A DNA stretch of 5,065 nt from Clostridia bacterium (lineage in GTDB: Bacteria; Bacillota; Clostridia; TANB77; CAG-508): contig CAAGEF010000215.1 in the NCBI GenBank assembly GCA_900768805.1, positions 1 through 5,065 of the forward strand, read 5' to 3'. Below are positions 4,642-5,065 of this stretch, one piece after another. The position numbers and the translations under genes were made by a program. The notes beneath the pieces are model-generated. The model was not told where the DNA came from. It worked only from the letters and a program-made list of their open reading frames with translations, and searched no databases. The first letter of the stretch is position 1, and every line of letters starts with the position of its first letter.

Positions 4642-5065
4642 ATGGCAACTACAAAACTATGGAAAGTTGTAAAAAGAGTGGATCATGTTGTAGCTTATGC
4701 AACTAACAAAGAAAAAACAAAAGCTATTGAATTTAATAATCGCTATGAAATGATAGTAGATGATTTAAAAGATGTAATAAATTATGCAAGAAATTCAGAT
4801 AAGACAGAAAAAGAATATTTTGTTACTGGAATAAATTGCGAACCAGATTCAGCTTATCAAGAAATGCAAGATGCAAAAATGTTTTATCATAAAGAAGATA
4901 AGATTTTAGCTTTTCATGGATACCAATCTTTTGTGCAAGGAGAGGTTAGTCCAGAAATTGCTCATAAAATTGGAGTTCAACTTGCAAATGAAATGTGGGG
5001 AGACAGATTTCAAGTAATTGTTACAACACATCTTAATACTAATCATATACATAACCATCTGGTAC
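4642..5065 (+). CDS. MOBP-type relaxase (mobilization nuclease), 3' end outside the window
   Basis: The first 141 residues are present; the frame is open to the window edge. AGGAGG (4630-4635) lies 6 bases before the ATG and overlaps the mobC stop. The N-terminal part matches the relaxase/mobilization nuclease domain (PF03432) of Firmicute elements: MATTKLWKV, then VVAYATNKEKT with likely catalytic Y19, a similar VINYARNSDKT around Y48, the segment YQSFVQGEVSP (94-104), and the histidine motif HLNTNHIHNH (130-139) that holds the metal. By family, it cuts one strand at oriT, stays bound to the 5' end through tyrosine and leads it into the recipient. Full proteins are usually some 400-600 residues, so the C-terminal part is missing here only because the window ends. 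Probably encoded with mobC in one transcript. Confidence 0.92.
   Translation, partial: MATTKLWKVVKRVDHVVAYATNKEKTKAIEFNNRYEMIVDDLKDVINYARNSDKTEKEYFVTGINCEPDSAYQEMQDAKMFYHKEDKILAFHGYQSFVQGEVSPEIAHKIGVQLANEMWGDRFQVIVTTHLNTNHIHNHLV

Noticed and set aside
1..5065. CRISPR array, insertion sequence, tRNA, riboswitch, toxin-antitoxin or defence genes
   Set aside because: No regularly spaced repeats, transposase motifs, cloverleaf, long structured leader or recognisable toxin or nuclease families other than the relaxase were seen on either strand.

Overview
The window is very AT-rich (well under one third GC by eye). Its genes have strong AGGAGG-type ribosome binding sites, stop mostly with TAA, and are separated by compact hairpin-plus-T-tract terminators. 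This points to a low-GC Firmicute, most likely a Clostridia-type gut or anaerobic bacterium. All eight genes lie on the plus strand. Tryptophan is almost always TGG, so the standard bacterial code is assumed.

Left part (1-1997): three genes for small membrane or membrane-anchored proteins. The first is a multi-spanning membrane protein whose frame is broken by one TGA codon (156-158). It ends at a perfect 10-bp terminator, and a near-consensus promoter for the next gene starts inside that terminator. The second gene encodes a 138-residue membrane-anchored beta-rich protein. The third encodes a 262-residue anchored protein with a DUF4362-like C-terminal half. A 14-bp perfect palindrome lies between genes two and three. 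A strong terminator at 1968-1997 closes this block.

Middle part (2078-4186): two uncharacterised mostly helical proteins (205 and 144 residues) that appear distantly related to each other, then a DUF3991/TOPRIM primase-like protein. The last two are joined with no gap between stop and start. A terminator hairpin separates the first from the second without an evident new promoter.

Right part (4187-5065): a 133-base intergenic stretch with stacked small inverted repeats and a local G/C-rich island, probably the origin of transfer. It is followed by a TTG-started MobC relaxosome protein and the first 141 residues of a MOBP-type relaxase carrying the three-histidine motif; the window ends inside that gene.

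Together the right two thirds look like the DNA-processing module of a mobilizable or conjugative element: primase-like protein, oriT, MobC, relaxase. The left third may be cargo or flanking chromosome. No integrase, replication initiator, coupling protein, defence system, CRISPR array, tRNA or rRNA is visible, so the element's ends and class cannot be fixed. I found no convincing wholly new system. The points most worth following are the oriT candidate, the related accessory proteins with a recurring FKLG motif, and the regulatory dyads.
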